Below are positions 24,430 through 32,970 of a stretch of 33,032 nt of DNA, one piece after another; the stretch's first letter is position 1, and each line of letters begins with the position of its first letter. The notes under the pieces are model-generated. The model did not search any database and was not told the DNA's origin. It saw only the letters and a list, made by a program, of their open reading frames with translations. This DNA comes from an uncultured Ruminococcus sp. Lineage in GTDB: Bacteria > Bacillota > Clostridia > Oscillospirales > Acutalibacteraceae. The DNA lies in the NCBI GenBank assembly GCA_902773135.1, contig CACYDP010000080.1, forward strand, positions 1-33,032, in the 5' to 3' direction. The translations under genes were made by a program, and so were the position numbers.

Positions 24430-26853
24430 TTATTTTTTGTAAGTAACGTTAATGACTCCTGCATCAAGTTCTTTTCTTTTTTTGAGTCTGACAACAAAAA
24501 CAACTGCTGCTGTACCCGCAAGAAAAACTACTATACCGATAATCATTCCGTTTTTCATCATATTATCGCTGTTTTCACGATCAGCAGCGATTCTTTCGGT
24601 TTTTGTTTCAGCAGCACCCGCAAAAGCATTATCGGCTGCTTCTGTTGTTTTCAGGATAAGATTGTTGCCTTCCTGAGAATTTTCTCTCTGCGATTCTTTT
24701 TTAATTGCATTGAGAGTGTCATTATCAACATAACCTGTTTCTTTCAGTTTATTATCTTTCTGGAATTTTTTAACAGCTGTTATCAGTTCTTCATCATAAA
24801 CGCCTGTTGTTTTGCCGTTATAATAGTTCAACGCTGCAAGCTTGGTCTGAACTGCCAACACATCGTCACCCTGATAACCGTATTTCAGAACGTCATACTG
24901 CGGGGATTTAACGGCAGCATCAGAATAGAATACATTCAGTTCTTCTTCTGACAGCTGATCGGCATCTTTCAGACCTGCTGCCTTACGATAAGCGTGAACT
25001 GCTGCAAGAGTAGCCTCATCAAACTCACCTGTCACCTTGCCGGAATAATAACGAAGTTCAATCAATCTTTTCTGGAGTTTTTTAACCTGATCGCCGCTCA
25101 TACCGAATACAACGCTTCCTGCATTGGGATTTTCTTTTGCCTTCAATGAGAAGATTTTCAGCTGTGTTTCCTCATCGGCAATACCCGACTGGTCAAGACC
25201 GTTGTCTTTCTGGAAAAGTTTTACCGCATTAATAGTAAGATCTCCATAATAACCCGAAATCTTGTCATAATAATATTTCAGTTCTGTCAATCTTGTCTGG
25301 AGAGCAGACACCAACGAAGAAGAATCGTTATCCGAATAACCGTAAGCAAGCGTAACAAAATTAGAAACTGCTTTATCAGAATTCAAAAGTTCGTATGTTT
25401 TGGAATCAACACGACCTGTTATATTCAGACCATTTATATCCTGGAAAATCATTACCGCTGAAATGGTATCTTCATCATAATAACCTGTTGCCTTATAAGA
25501 AAGATAACCGAGTTCATACAATCTGTTCTGAATGGTGTGAACTACCTTGCTTTCATCTGTGTCAGTATCGTCATACTCTGCAAGAACAACCTCAAATTCA
25601 ACAGTTGATTCTTCTTTGGATTCCTGTTTGGACTCTTCTTTCGACTGTTCCTTGGATTCCTCTTTGGATTCTGCCTTTACTTCTTCAGAAGACTCCTGAA
25701 TGCTTGCTTCTGAGGATTCCTCAACAATTTCTTCGGAAGATTCCTCTACGCTTGCTTCTGAGGATTCCTCAACAATTTCTTCAAAAGACTCCTCTACACT
25801 TTCTTCTGAAGATTCTTCAATGATTTCTTCGGAAGATTCCTCTACACTTGCTTCTGAGGATTCTTCAATGATCTCTTCGGAAGATTCCTCTATGCTTTCT
25901 TCTGAGGATTCTTCAATAATCTCTTCGGAAGATTCCTCTACACTTGCTTCGGAGGATTCTTCAATGATTTCTTCAGAAGACTCCTCTATACTCTCTTCTT
26001 CGGAGGATTCCTCAACGCTTTCTTCGGAAGACTCCTCTACACTTTCTTCTTTAGAAGATTCCTCAACGCTTTCTTCTTCGGAGGATTCCTCAACGCTTTC
26101 TTCTTCGGAGGATTCCTCAATGCTTTCCTCCTCAGAGGATTCTTCAATGCTTTCCTCTTCGGAAGATTCTTCTACACTTTCTTCTTCGCTGCCCGTATAA
26201 ATATCACTGTATGATGCAGACGGAGCAGATGCCGAAGAATAATCCGTTGCCTGATAAGCACTCGACGGAGGTGCAATATCCGATACACCGGCACCGTCAA
26301 ATGTATATGTTACACCGTCAAGTGTTCTTGATGTACTTACAACATATTCACCGTTTTCATAATAGAACGAATCACCGTCGAGAAGTACCCAACCGCTGTA
26401 AGGATAAGAAACTCCTGCAACCTTGAACCATTCCACCCAACTTTTGCTGTAAACATTATGATATACAACGCCCGAATGTTCATCTCTTGCGTCAACAGCC
26501 ATACCGGAACCAATATAGACACCAATATGACCGGGCTGATGAAGTCCCAGACCGTGAATACGAGGTACTCCGGCACTCACGTAACCCCATTCGCTCGACG
26601 AGGCAAGCATATCTGTTCTCATACCGCCTACACCATTATAAGATGCAATCAGACCCGAGCAGTCAACCGCACCGTACGAGGTACCGCCCCATACGTAGCT
26701 CCAACCCTCTCTGTAAGCTGTCAAGGCATGAGCAGCAAGTCCTACACCTGAACTCGTTTCGGCAGATGCCATTGTCGCACCGCCCACCAGCATCATCACT
26801 GCCATAGAAGCAACAAGTGCCAGTGCCAGTATCTTATTAATGACCTTTTTCAT
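24430..26853 (-). CDS. Secreted NlpC/P60 cell-wall hydrolase with Ser/Glu linker, peptidoglycan-binding repeats and membrane anchor
   Basis: Extracellular peptidase (807 aa) expected to cut peptidoglycan stem peptides. Signal peptide 1-31 (ASA). The NlpC/P60 domain (about 35-150) has nucleophile C65 in VDCSGLIA and H109 in PGHIGVYIG. A Ser/Glu spacer (about 222-415) follows, then four PG_binding_1-like repeats at roughly 430-485, 495-550, 570-625 and 645-700. Each has L-x-x-L-x-Y and a D-x-x-T/L-x-x-A-V-x-x-F/Y core. A transmembrane helix (770-788) and a 19-residue basic tail complete it, so the enzyme reaches outward from the membrane. I start at ATG 26853, where the signal peptide begins; the possible site GGGAG is 12 nt away, a little far. 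Upstream codons in this frame give no sensible protein. Confidence 0.93.
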   Translation of the reverse strand: MKKVINKILALALVASMAVMMLVGGATMASAETSSGVGLAAHALTAYREGWSYVWGGTSYGAVDCSGLIASYNGVGGMRTDMLASSSEWGYVSAGVPRIHGLGLHQPGHIGVYIGSGMAVDARDEHSGVVYHNVYSKSWVEWFKVAGVSYPYSGWVLLDGDSFYYENGEYVVSTSRTLDGVTYTFDGAGVSDIAPPSSAYQATDYSSASAPSASYSDIYTGSEEESVEESSEEESIEESSEEESIEESSEEESVEESSEEESVEESSKEESVEESSEESVEESSEEESIEESSEEIIEESSEASVEESSEEIIEESSEESIEESSEEIIEESSEASVEESSEEIIEESSEESVEESFEEIVEESSEASVEESSEEIVEESSEASIQESSEEVKAESKEESKEQSKEESKQESKEESTVEFEVVLAEYDDTDTDESKVVHTIQNRLYELGYLSYKATGYYDEDTISAVMIFQDINGLNITGRVDSKTYELLNSDKAVSNFVTLAYGYSDNDSSSLVSALQTRLTELKYYYDKISGYYGDLTINAVKLFQKDNGLDQSGIADEETQLKIFSLKAKENPNAGSVVFGMSGDQVKKLQKRLIELRYYSGKVTGEFDEATLAAVHAYRKAAGLKDADQLSEEELNVFYSDAAVKSPQYDVLKYGYQGDDVLAVQTKLAALNYYNGKTTGVYDEELITAVKKFQKDNKLKETGYVDNDTLNAIKKESQRENSQEGNNLILKTTEAADNAFAGAAETKTERIAADRENSDNMMKNGMIIGIVVFLAGTAAVVFVVRLKKRKELDAGVINVTYKK
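25609..26192 (-). repeat. Ser/Glu-rich low-complexity repeat tract
   Basis: About 194 codons made almost only of Ser and Glu with some Ile, Val, Lys and Ala, arranged as variants of E-E-S-(I/V)-E-E-S-S, turning Lys-rich near the end (SKEESKEQSKEES). Units of about 12 to 15 nt and larger 39-54 nt blocks recur with little change, so the tract probably varies in length between strains. Confidence 0.9.
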
Positions 26854-27025
26854 AGTTAAGATTTTCTCCCTTCTGTTTGACTGATCATCAGTTAAAATTT
26901 CCTCATCTCGATTACAAAGATTTAACCGTATCAGGAAAATTATTTCAAACTTGTAACAATTTCTTATATATAATAACATTATGATTACAAAAAATCAAGT
27001 CTTTTTCGTATTTTACATATTTCAA

Positions 27026-27063
27026 TGCAAATATTCAGCAATTTGCACAAAAGCTGATTTTTT
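27026..27063 (+). promoter_or_regulatory. Overlapping alternative hairpins, one terminator-like
   Basis: TGCAAAT (27026-27032) can pair with ATTTGCA (27041-27047). TCAGC (27035-27039), in the loop of the first, can instead pair with GCTGA (27053-27057), which is followed by six T residues. The two stems cannot form together in the simple fold. The terminator-like stem is only 5 bp and no gene ends here on the plus strand, so function is uncertain. Confidence 0.35.
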
Positions 27064-27179
27064 ATTCCCGCAAGTTTTAAGTCCGAAATAAAAATGATAT
27101 GCAAAAATGGAATTGCACGAAATCAGATTATGTGTTAATATTATAAATTGATAGAAAATATAATATTATTGCTCCATCA

Positions 27180-27222
27180 GCAAAATACTGCCGATTGTCA
27201 GATTGATTCAGCAGTATTTTGC
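27180..27222 (+). promoter_or_regulatory. Perfect 12-bp inverted repeat in the ddl leader
   Basis: GCAAAATACTGC (27180-27191) and GCAGTATTTTGC (27211-27222) are exact inverted copies with a 19-nt loop, lying after the predicted ddl promoter and 50 nt before the start codon. No T tract follows, so it is more likely an RNA-stability or regulatory hairpin than a terminator. Confidence 0.6.
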
Positions 27223-27272
27223 AAAAAGCAACATATATAATGTTATGAAAGTTTTTCAGGAGGGCGATCACA

Positions 27273-28352
27273 GTGTCAAAAAAACGTATTGCCGTAATTT
27301 TCGGCGGAAAATCATCTGAACACGAAGTTTCAAGAATTTCTGCTTCTTATGTTATCAGCGAAATTCCCACAGACAAATATGAAATTATCACCATAGGAAT
27401 CAACCAAAAAGGCGAATGGCTTTTGTACTCGGGTGATACTTCTGCTATTGCAGACGGAAGCTGGGAATCCCACCCCGATAACAAAACTGCCTTTATCACT
27501 CCGGATCCGTCTGTTTCTGGCATAGCCGTTATTAACGGTACCAACTGCCAACTGATCAAAATTGATGTCATCTTCCCGGTACTCCACGGCAAAAACGGCG
27601 AGGACGGAACGATACAGGGGCTGTTTGAACTTTCCGGAATTCCCTATGTCGGTTGCGGTGTTCTTGCCTCTGCCGACTGTATGGACAAGGCCGTCACCAA
27701 TACCATACTGGAGTACAATGAAATCGATCAGGCAGATTTTACTTGGTTCAATGTATCAGACTACCAAAAATCTCCCGAAAAATGCATCGAAAAAATCGAA
27801 AATGCCATCAAACAATATCCGATGTTTGTCAAACCTGCCAATGCCGGTTCATCTGTCGGCATCAGCAAGGCTGCGGACAAAAACGAGCTGTGCAAAGCCA
27901 TTGAAAAGGCTGCAAAGGAAGACAGTAAAATCGTGATAGAAGAAAATATCACAGGATATGAAGTAGAATGTGCCGTTCTTGGCAATGATGAACCTTTCGC
28001 CTCCATTCCCGGACAAATTGCACCGGCAAGCGAATTTTATGATTACGATGCCAAATACAACAATGCCGAAAGTCAGCTCTTTATCCCCGCAAAAATCAGC
28101 GATGAACTGAAAGACAAAGTGCGAACCACCGCTGTAAAAGCCTATAAAGCACTCGGCTGTTCGGGACTTTCGAGAGTAGACTTCTTTGTTACCGATGAAG
28201 GACGCATCCTTCTGAACGAAATCAATACACTGCCCGGTTTTACCTCTATCAGTATGTATCCTAAACTCATGGCGGCGTGTGATATAAAAGGTGCGGCACT
28301 CATCGAACGTCTGATAGAATTAGCTTATGAAAGGGCTGAAAAGAATGTCTGA
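27273..28352 (+). CDS. ddl: D-alanine--D-alanine ligase
   Basis: ATP-grasp ligase (359 aa) that joins two D-alanines for the peptidoglycan stem peptide. Visible motifs: VIFGGKSSEHEVS near the start, PVLHGKNGEDGTIQGLFEL, VKPANAGSSVGISKA, the omega-loop EFYDYDAKY, and the metal site LLNEINTLPGFT. The tyrosine-containing omega-loop is that of ordinary D-Ala-D-Ala ligases rather than VanA-type D-lactate ligases, so no resistance role is suggested. Start is GTG 27273, with AGGAGG at 9 nt; no ATG fits. First gene of a plus-strand run that overlaps murI by 8 nt. Confidence 0.97.
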   Translation: MSKKRIAVIFGGKSSEHEVSRISASYVISEIPTDKYEIITIGINQKGEWLLYSGDTSAIADGSWESHPDNKTAFITPDPSVSGIAVINGTNCQLIKIDVIFPVLHGKNGEDGTIQGLFELSGIPYVGCGVLASADCMDKAVTNTILEYNEIDQADFTWFNVSDYQKSPEKCIEKIENAIKQYPMFVKPANAGSSVGISKAADKNELCKAIEKAAKEDSKIVIEENITGYEVECAVLGNDEPFASIPGQIAPASEFYDYDAKYNNAESQLFIPAKISDELKDKVRTTAVKAYKALGCSGLSRVDFFVTDEGRILLNEINTLPGFTSISMYPKLMAACDIKGAALIERLIELAYERAEKNV

Positions 28353-29166
28353 ACAAGCAATAGGTGTTTTTGACTCGGGACTCGGCGGTCTTACTGCCGT
28401 AAAGGAACTGATAAAAGTTCTCCCTCAGGAAAATATCGTTTATTTCGGAGATACCGCACGTGTTCCCTACGGAACACGAAGCCGTGAAACGATCAAAAAA
28501 TATGCCCGTCAAGATACTGATTTTCTGCTCTCAAAAGGTGTTAAAATGATTATTGCTGCCTGCGGTACAGTGAGTTCCAATGCTTCGGAACTCACCAATA
28601 CACTGCCGGTACCGTATACAGGGGTGATTGTTCCTACCGTTGCCGCTGCGGTCAATGCCACACGAAACGGAAAAATAGGTGTGATCGGAACTTCTGCTAC
28701 CGTCAACAGCAATGCCTATAAAAATGAAATACTCAACCGAAACAACCGCATCCAGGTTTATCAGCAGGATTGCCCGCTGTTCGTTTCTCTTGTAGAAAAC
28801 AATTTCATCTCCCCCGAAGACGAAATTGTCAAACTCGTTGTGGAACGGTATCTTTCGGAAATGAAACAGGCTGGTATTGATACACTCATACTCGGCTGTA
28901 CCCATTTCCCCATCATCGCCAAAGCCGTTTCAAACTATCTGGGAAGAAATGTAGCACTGATCGATTCAGGTCGGGAAACTGCTCTGTATGCTGCACATAT
29001 TCTCGGAGAAAATCATCTTCTCAATCATACCAACACAATTGGCAGCTGTCGTTATTATGTAAGCGATACGGTGGAAAGCTTCAGAAATACAGCCGAAATA
29101 TTCCTCGGAAAAAGTGTTGACGGTGAGGTATCACACATCAGTATCGAACAAGTTGCCTTATCATAG
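28345..29166 (+). CDS. murI: Glutamate racemase
   Basis: Makes D-glutamate for peptidoglycan. 273 aa from ATG 28345, giving MSEQAIGVFDSGLGGLTAV; the frame reaches back to ATG 28327 but family start and context favour the later one. Catalytic features: D10 in FDSGLGG, first cysteine C73 in AACGTVSSNA, second cysteine C185 with H187 in LGCTHFP. The first motif reads C-G-T-V where A-C-N-T-A is common, so the usual Asn after the cysteine is Gly. The start lies inside the end of ddl, so the two D-amino-acid genes are translationally linked. Confidence 0.95.
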   Translation: MSEQAIGVFDSGLGGLTAVKELIKVLPQENIVYFGDTARVPYGTRSRETIKKYARQDTDFLLSKGVKMIIAACGTVSSNASELTNTLPVPYTGVIVPTVAAAVNATRNGKIGVIGTSATVNSNAYKNEILNRNNRIQVYQQDCPLFVSLVENNFISPEDEIVKLVVERYLSEMKQAGIDTLILGCTHFPIIAKAVSNYLGRNVALIDSGRETALYAAHILGENHLLNHTNTIGSCRYYVSDTVESFRNTAEIFLGKSVDGEVSHISIEQVALS

Positions 29167-29224
29167 AATTGGCGAAAAATAACAGACCGGTCAAACAAAC
29201 AGGTCTGAGGAAAGGATTTTAAAA

Positions 29225-29677
29225 ATGGAAGAAAATTATTTGCTTTCCGTTACGGGAAAACAGTACGCAAACGGTGAATCCGATAAAGTTTCACTGAAAA
29301 CCCCGGCTTCTTATGTGATGAAAAACGGAAGCAGGTATATCACCTACAAAGAATATGATGTTCATAATCCCGAACGTCATTACAGAACCACCATCAAAGT
29401 CAGCCCCGATAATATTGTTACCGTGATGAAAGGCGGCACCGAAACCCATAATCTTGTCCTTGAAAAAGGGGTACGCCATAAATGTGAATACATAACAGGA
29501 TTCGGCAGTATCTTTCTGAACGTTTATACCGAAAAAGCCGATATATCCCTTGATGATAACGGCGGCTCGCTCAAAGTACGGTATTCAATCGACATCAATT
29601 CCGAACTTGCGAGTACCAATGAACTGATTATCGACATTGAGGAGGATAAAAAATGTCAGCAGCAGCCAAAACAATAA
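29225..29677 (+). CDS. DUF1934 (YwiB-like) beta-barrel protein
   Basis: A 150-aa cytosolic protein matching DUF1934, a small lipocalin-like beta-barrel family of unknown function that sits directly before argS in many Firmicutes (ywiB-argS in Bacillus subtilis). Recognisable features are the opening LLSVTGKQ, YITYKEYD, the central VTVMKGG, and the late IFLNVYTEKADISLDDNGG followed by LKVRYSIDIN. ATG 29225 follows AGGAAAGG. Its last 25 bases overlap argS. The 58 bases before it contain CAGACC and GGTCTG as a weak inverted repeat near the ribosome site. Confidence 0.85.
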   Translation: MEENYLLSVTGKQYANGESDKVSLKTPASYVMKNGSRYITYKEYDVHNPERHYRTTIKVSPDNIVTVMKGGTETHNLVLEKGVRHKCEYITGFGSIFLNVYTEKADISLDDNGGSLKVRYSIDINSELASTNELIIDIEEDKKCQQQPKQ

Positions 29678-31338
29678 GCAGTCTTAAAGCAGCACTTGAA
29701 AATGCAGTTGAAAAAGCCATATCACAAAATCTTTTGCCGTCTTCGGAACTTCCGCTGTTTACAATCGAAACACCTGCGGATCGTTCTCACGGCGACCTTG
29801 CATCCAACATCGCAATGGTATCGGCACGTGCTTTCCGGCTTGCACCGAGAAAAATCGCTGAAATTATCACAGAAAATATTGATCTTGGCAATACTCATCT
29901 TTCTCGTTTTGAAATTGCCGGTCCGGGATTTATCAACTTTTTTTATGACCAATCTTTCTACTCTTCCGTTTTGGAAGAAATCAGAACAGAGGGGAAAAAT
30001 TACGGACGTTCCGATTTTGGAAAAGGAAAAAAAGTACTTGTCGAGTTTGTATCAGCAAATCCCACCGGTCCTATGCACGTAGGCAATGCCCGTGGAGGTG
30101 CCATAGGAGATTCTCTTTCCAGTGTTCTTGATGCAGCAGGCTATGAAGTGGCAAGAGAATTTTATGTCAATGATGCAGGCAACCAAATCGAAAAATTTGC
30201 CACTTCTCTGGAGGTACGGTATTTGCAGATATACAAAGACGGTATCGAACTTCCGGAAGATGCCTATCACGGTCAGGATATTATTGACCACGCCAACAAT
30301 TTCGCCAAAATTCACGGCGACAAATATGTGGAATCCAGTTCCGAAGAAAGAAGAAAGGCATTGGTCGACTATGCACTTCCTCTCAACATCGAGGGTCTGG
30401 AACGTGACCTGATGAAGTACCGTATCAAATATGACCGTTGGTTCAGAGAAAGCACCCTCCACAAGAGTGGTGCGGTACAGAACATTGTAGAGCTTCTGAA
30501 AGAAAAAGGTCATACATATGAAAAAGAAGGAGCTGTATGGTTCAAAGCCACAGAATTCGGTGCAGATAAAGATTTTGTACTGATTCGTTCCAATGGTATT
30601 CCGACTTATGTTGTTCCTGACATTGCATATCATTATGATAAGCTCGTTACCAGAGGCTATGATAAAGCAATCGATGTACTCGGAGCAGATCACCACGGAT
30701 ATATTCCCCGTCTGAAAGCCGCTTTGACCGCACTCGGCGTAGATGCATCAAGACTTGATGTGGTTCTTATGCAAATGGTTCGTTTGATGCGTGACGGTGA
30801 AGTTATCAAAATTTCCAAAAGAAGCGGCAAAGCAATCACACTGGTAACATTGCTGGAAGAAATACCGATAGATGCGGCACGTTTCTTCTTTAATCTTCGT
30901 GAAGCAAACAGCCACTTTGAGTTTGACCTTGACCTCGCTGTCGAACATTCATCGCAGAATCCCGTTTACTATGTACAGTATGCACACGCAAGAATTTGCA
31001 ATATTGTCAAAAATCTTGCAGAGGAAAACATCAGTCCTCGTGACTGTACGTCCGATGATTATGCACTTCTGAATGCCCCCGAAGAAATTGAGCTTATCAA
31101 TAAACTGGCTGCCTACGGAGATGAGGTTATTTCTGCTGCAAAAGATTACGACCCGTCAAAGATAACCCGTTATGTATATGAAGTTGCAACACTTTTCCAT
31201 AAATTCTATAATGCCTGCCGTGTTAAAAATGATAATGAAAATCTGATGCAGGCACGTCTTGCACTTTGCCTTGACACCAAAACCGTTATCGCTAATGTTC
31301 TTGATATGTTTAAAATTAATGCACCCGAATCAATGTAA
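29653..31338 (+). CDS. argS: Arginine--tRNA ligase
   Basis: Class I aminoacyl-tRNA synthetase, 561 aa, charging tRNA-Arg. It has the ArgS N-terminal additional domain (to about 110), the HIGH-type motif HVGN at 142-145 in NPTGPMHVGNARGG, a KMSKS-type motif KISKR at 386-390, and the C-terminal anticodon-binding helical domain (about 445-561, VYYVQYAHARI onward). ATG 29653 has GGAGG just upstream inside the DUF1934 gene, so the pair overlap by 25 nt. Complete and of ordinary length. Confidence 0.97.
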   Translation: MSAAAKTISSLKAALENAVEKAISQNLLPSSELPLFTIETPADRSHGDLASNIAMVSARAFRLAPRKIAEIITENIDLGNTHLSRFEIAGPGFINFFYDQSFYSSVLEEIRTEGKNYGRSDFGKGKKVLVEFVSANPTGPMHVGNARGGAIGDSLSSVLDAAGYEVAREFYVNDAGNQIEKFATSLEVRYLQIYKDGIELPEDAYHGQDIIDHANNFAKIHGDKYVESSSEERRKALVDYALPLNIEGLERDLMKYRIKYDRWFRESTLHKSGAVQNIVELLKEKGHTYEKEGAVWFKATEFGADKDFVLIRSNGIPTYVVPDIAYHYDKLVTRGYDKAIDVLGADHHGYIPRLKAALTALGVDASRLDVVLMQMVRLMRDGEVIKISKRSGKAITLVTLLEEIPIDAARFFFNLREANSHFEFDLDLAVEHSSQNPVYYVQYAHARICNIVKNLAEENISPRDCTSDDYALLNAPEEIELINKLAAYGDEVISAAKDYDPSKITRYVYEVATLFHKFYNACRVKNDNENLMQARLALCLDTKTVIANVLDMFKINAPESM

Positions 31339-31383
31339 TTGATTAATATTTTCACATATAACCAGCAAGGAGAAATGATAACA

Positions 31384-32559
31384 ATGGATTTTCCGTTTCG
31401 TCTGCCTATGCTCTGTAACGGAATCACAGACTGCAGCCGCTTGATAAAAAATTCCGATGATGATCTGTACGGCGAACAGGAAATGATGAAACAGCCTCAG
31501 CTTCTCGGCTCTGCCATACAAACCTCCATCAGCAGCGGTGCGGATGCTGTGTTCGCTCCCACAGGCGGCATCAGTCGCAGTAAACTTGAAGAGATGGGAA
31601 TTGATGATGATTTTTCGGCATATAATGAATGGATTGTCGAAAAAACAAAACAGTATGCTGATACCGATACCTTAATTGGCGGTGTTGATATACCAAGCAG
31701 ACTGTTTAAACCGCCGTATACGAAAAATTTCTTTGAAGATGCTTACTTTGATTATCTTGAAAAATTCACCATTCTGAAAGACGCCGGAGTTGATTTTATA
31801 CTTCTGAAAGATCAGAACAGCCTTTTAGATATGCGTTCCGGTGTTTTGGCTGCAAAATCACTCGATTTGCCCGTATTTGTCGTAATGAATGTCGATGAGG
31901 ACGGAAAAAATGCAAATGAAACGGATTATCTTGCCGCACTTATCACCTTGCAGGCTATCGGTGCAGATGCGTTCGGCATATACTGCACCGACGGCATCAA
32001 AGCAGAAAGTGCATTAATAGAAAATGCTTTTCCTCATGCAGATATACCGCTGATTGCCGTATTGAACAGTGACGATAATGATATTATTCAGCTGACGGCA
32101 TTATCAAAAAGTGGAGCATCGGTGTTTATCGATACAGCGTCATGGAGCGACAAAACCAAAACTTCTCTGTTCAAAAACACTACATCACATTTTGACCCGA
32201 AAAGCGAAAAGGACAATTATGCCGCTGCAATCGACTGCGAAGCATTTTTTCTTCCCGATAATCTTGTACTTTCCGAACCGATGGACTGTACTTATGATAT
32301 GTCCGATGATATTATCGATCTGGATGACGAAAATATTAACGCAGTATACATTCCTCTCGATTCAACGGACGATGTTACAATGCTAACAGAAAACGCTGCC
32401 ATGTCACGGCTGCCTTTTATTGTCAATGCCAATGACATGGTTACACTTGAAGCGGCATTAAGATATTTTCAGGGGCGATTAATCATTGATACACGCTGTG
32501 ATATTGATCCCGAAAAACTGCACGAACTTGCTAAAAAATACGGTGCCATACTATATTGA
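31384..32559 (+). CDS. Degenerate homocysteine S-methyltransferase-like (MetH N-terminal-like) protein
   Basis: A 391-aa cytosolic protein that I read as a diverged relative of the homocysteine-binding barrel of cobalamin-dependent methionine synthase. Parallels: SGADAVFAPTGGISRSKLE (like A-G-A-D-x-x-x-T-N-T-F), LKDAGVDFILLKDQNSLLD (like G-G-V-D-x-x-x-x-E-T), PVFVVMNVDEDGKN, and AIGADAFGIYCTDG (like G-I-N-C-S). The zinc-binding G-G-C-C motif is absent and the glutamate after the third strand is replaced by Lys. The C-terminal part (about 330-391, ending GAILY) resembles the start of a pterin-binding barrel. Activity is doubtful. I chose ATG 31384, 11 nt after AAGGAG; ATG 31375 is only 2 nt from it. 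Confidence 0.65.
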   Translation: MDFPFRLPMLCNGITDCSRLIKNSDDDLYGEQEMMKQPQLLGSAIQTSISSGADAVFAPTGGISRSKLEEMGIDDDFSAYNEWIVEKTKQYADTDTLIGGVDIPSRLFKPPYTKNFFEDAYFDYLEKFTILKDAGVDFILLKDQNSLLDMRSGVLAAKSLDLPVFVVMNVDEDGKNANETDYLAALITLQAIGADAFGIYCTDGIKAESALIENAFPHADIPLIAVLNSDDNDIIQLTALSKSGASVFIDTASWSDKTKTSLFKNTTSHFDPKSEKDNYAAAIDCEAFFLPDNLVLSEPMDCTYDMSDDIIDLDDENINAVYIPLDSTDDVTMLTENAAMSRLPFIVNANDMVTLEAALRYFQGRLIIDTRCDIDPEKLHELAKKYGAILY

Positions 32560-32576
32560 ATGCGGAGGTGATTACC

Positions 32577-32831
32577 GTGTTAAAAAACAAACCTTTTCTG
32601 ACAGCAGCTTTTATTTTCGGCGGAATATCTTTTATTATATTTGCCATAGCCTCACTGTCATTTCTCGGAGACAGCACACTTGTAAGCGGTGCAATCGCAA
32701 GACTTTTTCATATAAGCTCCACTTCCTTTACCAACACAACTCTTGCAGAAATATCCGCCGTCTGTGCTATTCCTGCCTTTATATTTGCATTTAAGTCCTA
32801 TTGTGATACAGATGAAGAAAGCAACGGATAA
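32577..32831 (+). CDS. Small two-helix membrane protein of unknown function
   Basis: An 84-aa protein with hydrophobic segments at about 6-30 and 55-75, a middle loop rich in Ser and Thr, and an acidic C-terminus (CDTDEESNG). I do not recognise a family. Start is GTG 32577, set by GGAGGTG at 6 nt; the frame could open at TTG 32556 inside the previous gene but without a ribosome site. It lies 17 nt after the methionine-synthase-like gene and just before a strong terminator, so it is the last gene of that transcript. Confidence 0.7.
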   Translation: MLKNKPFLTAAFIFGGISFIIFAIASLSFLGDSTLVSGAIARLFHISSTSFTNTTLAEISAVCAIPAFIFAFKSYCDTDEESNG

Positions 32832-32854
32832 TTTTCCAAAGAAAAATCATTCAG

Positions 32855-32905
32855 ATACTACTATATGTAATATTACGATCTATATTACATATAGTAGTAT
32901 TTTTT
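32855..32905 (+). terminator. Strong rho-independent terminator of the ddl-to-membrane-protein run
   Basis: Positions 32855-32873 pair perfectly over 19 bp with 32882-32900 around an 8-nt loop, with a T tract ending at 32905. It lies 24 nt after the last stop codon. Confidence 0.93.
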
Positions 32906-32932
32906 CTCTTGGCACGAATTGTTAAATAAATG

Positions 32933-32970
32933 AAAATAACCGCCCTGATTCCCAATAGAGCGGTTATTTT
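32933..32970. terminator. Terminator-like hairpin near the window end
   Basis: AAAATAACCGC (32933-32943) and GCGGTTATTTT (32960-32970) form an 11-bp stem with a 16-nt loop and end in A/T runs usable in both directions. It may terminate a minus-strand gene entering from the right edge: a stop codon lies at 32998-33000 on that strand, but only 11 codons are visible. Confidence 0.65.

Larger units (their letters stand above)
26854..27272. other. Divergent intergenic region between the NlpC/P60 gene and ddl
   Basis: No gene is seen. Candidate promoter for the minus gene: TTGAAA, 18 bases, TAAATC, around 26920-26950. A 13-base palindrome ACTGATCATCAGT lies at 26880-26892 in its leader. Candidate promoter for ddl: TTAATA (27135-27140), 18 bases, TATAAT (27159-27164). 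Two hairpin elements on the ddl side are listed separately. I looked for a c-di-AMP riboswitch, often found before wall hydrolases, and did not recognise one. Confidence 0.55.

Noticed and set aside
25700-26200. Long open frames opposite the Ser/Glu tract of the NlpC/P60 gene and opposite the P-S-E-E linker
   Set aside because: They are mirror readings of low-complexity codon repeats, with no ribosome site and no recognisable protein. The minus-strand genes have signal peptides, domains and stops that make sense.
26854-27000. c-di-AMP (ydaO-type) riboswitch before the NlpC/P60 gene
   Set aside because: Such riboswitches often control wall hydrolases, but the conserved core sequences were not recognised and the leader seems too short.
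27273-28352. Vancomycin-type D-Ala-D-Lac ligase
   Set aside because: The omega-loop keeps the tyrosine pattern of ordinary D-Ala-D-Ala ligases, and no vanH- or vanX-like gene is adjacent.
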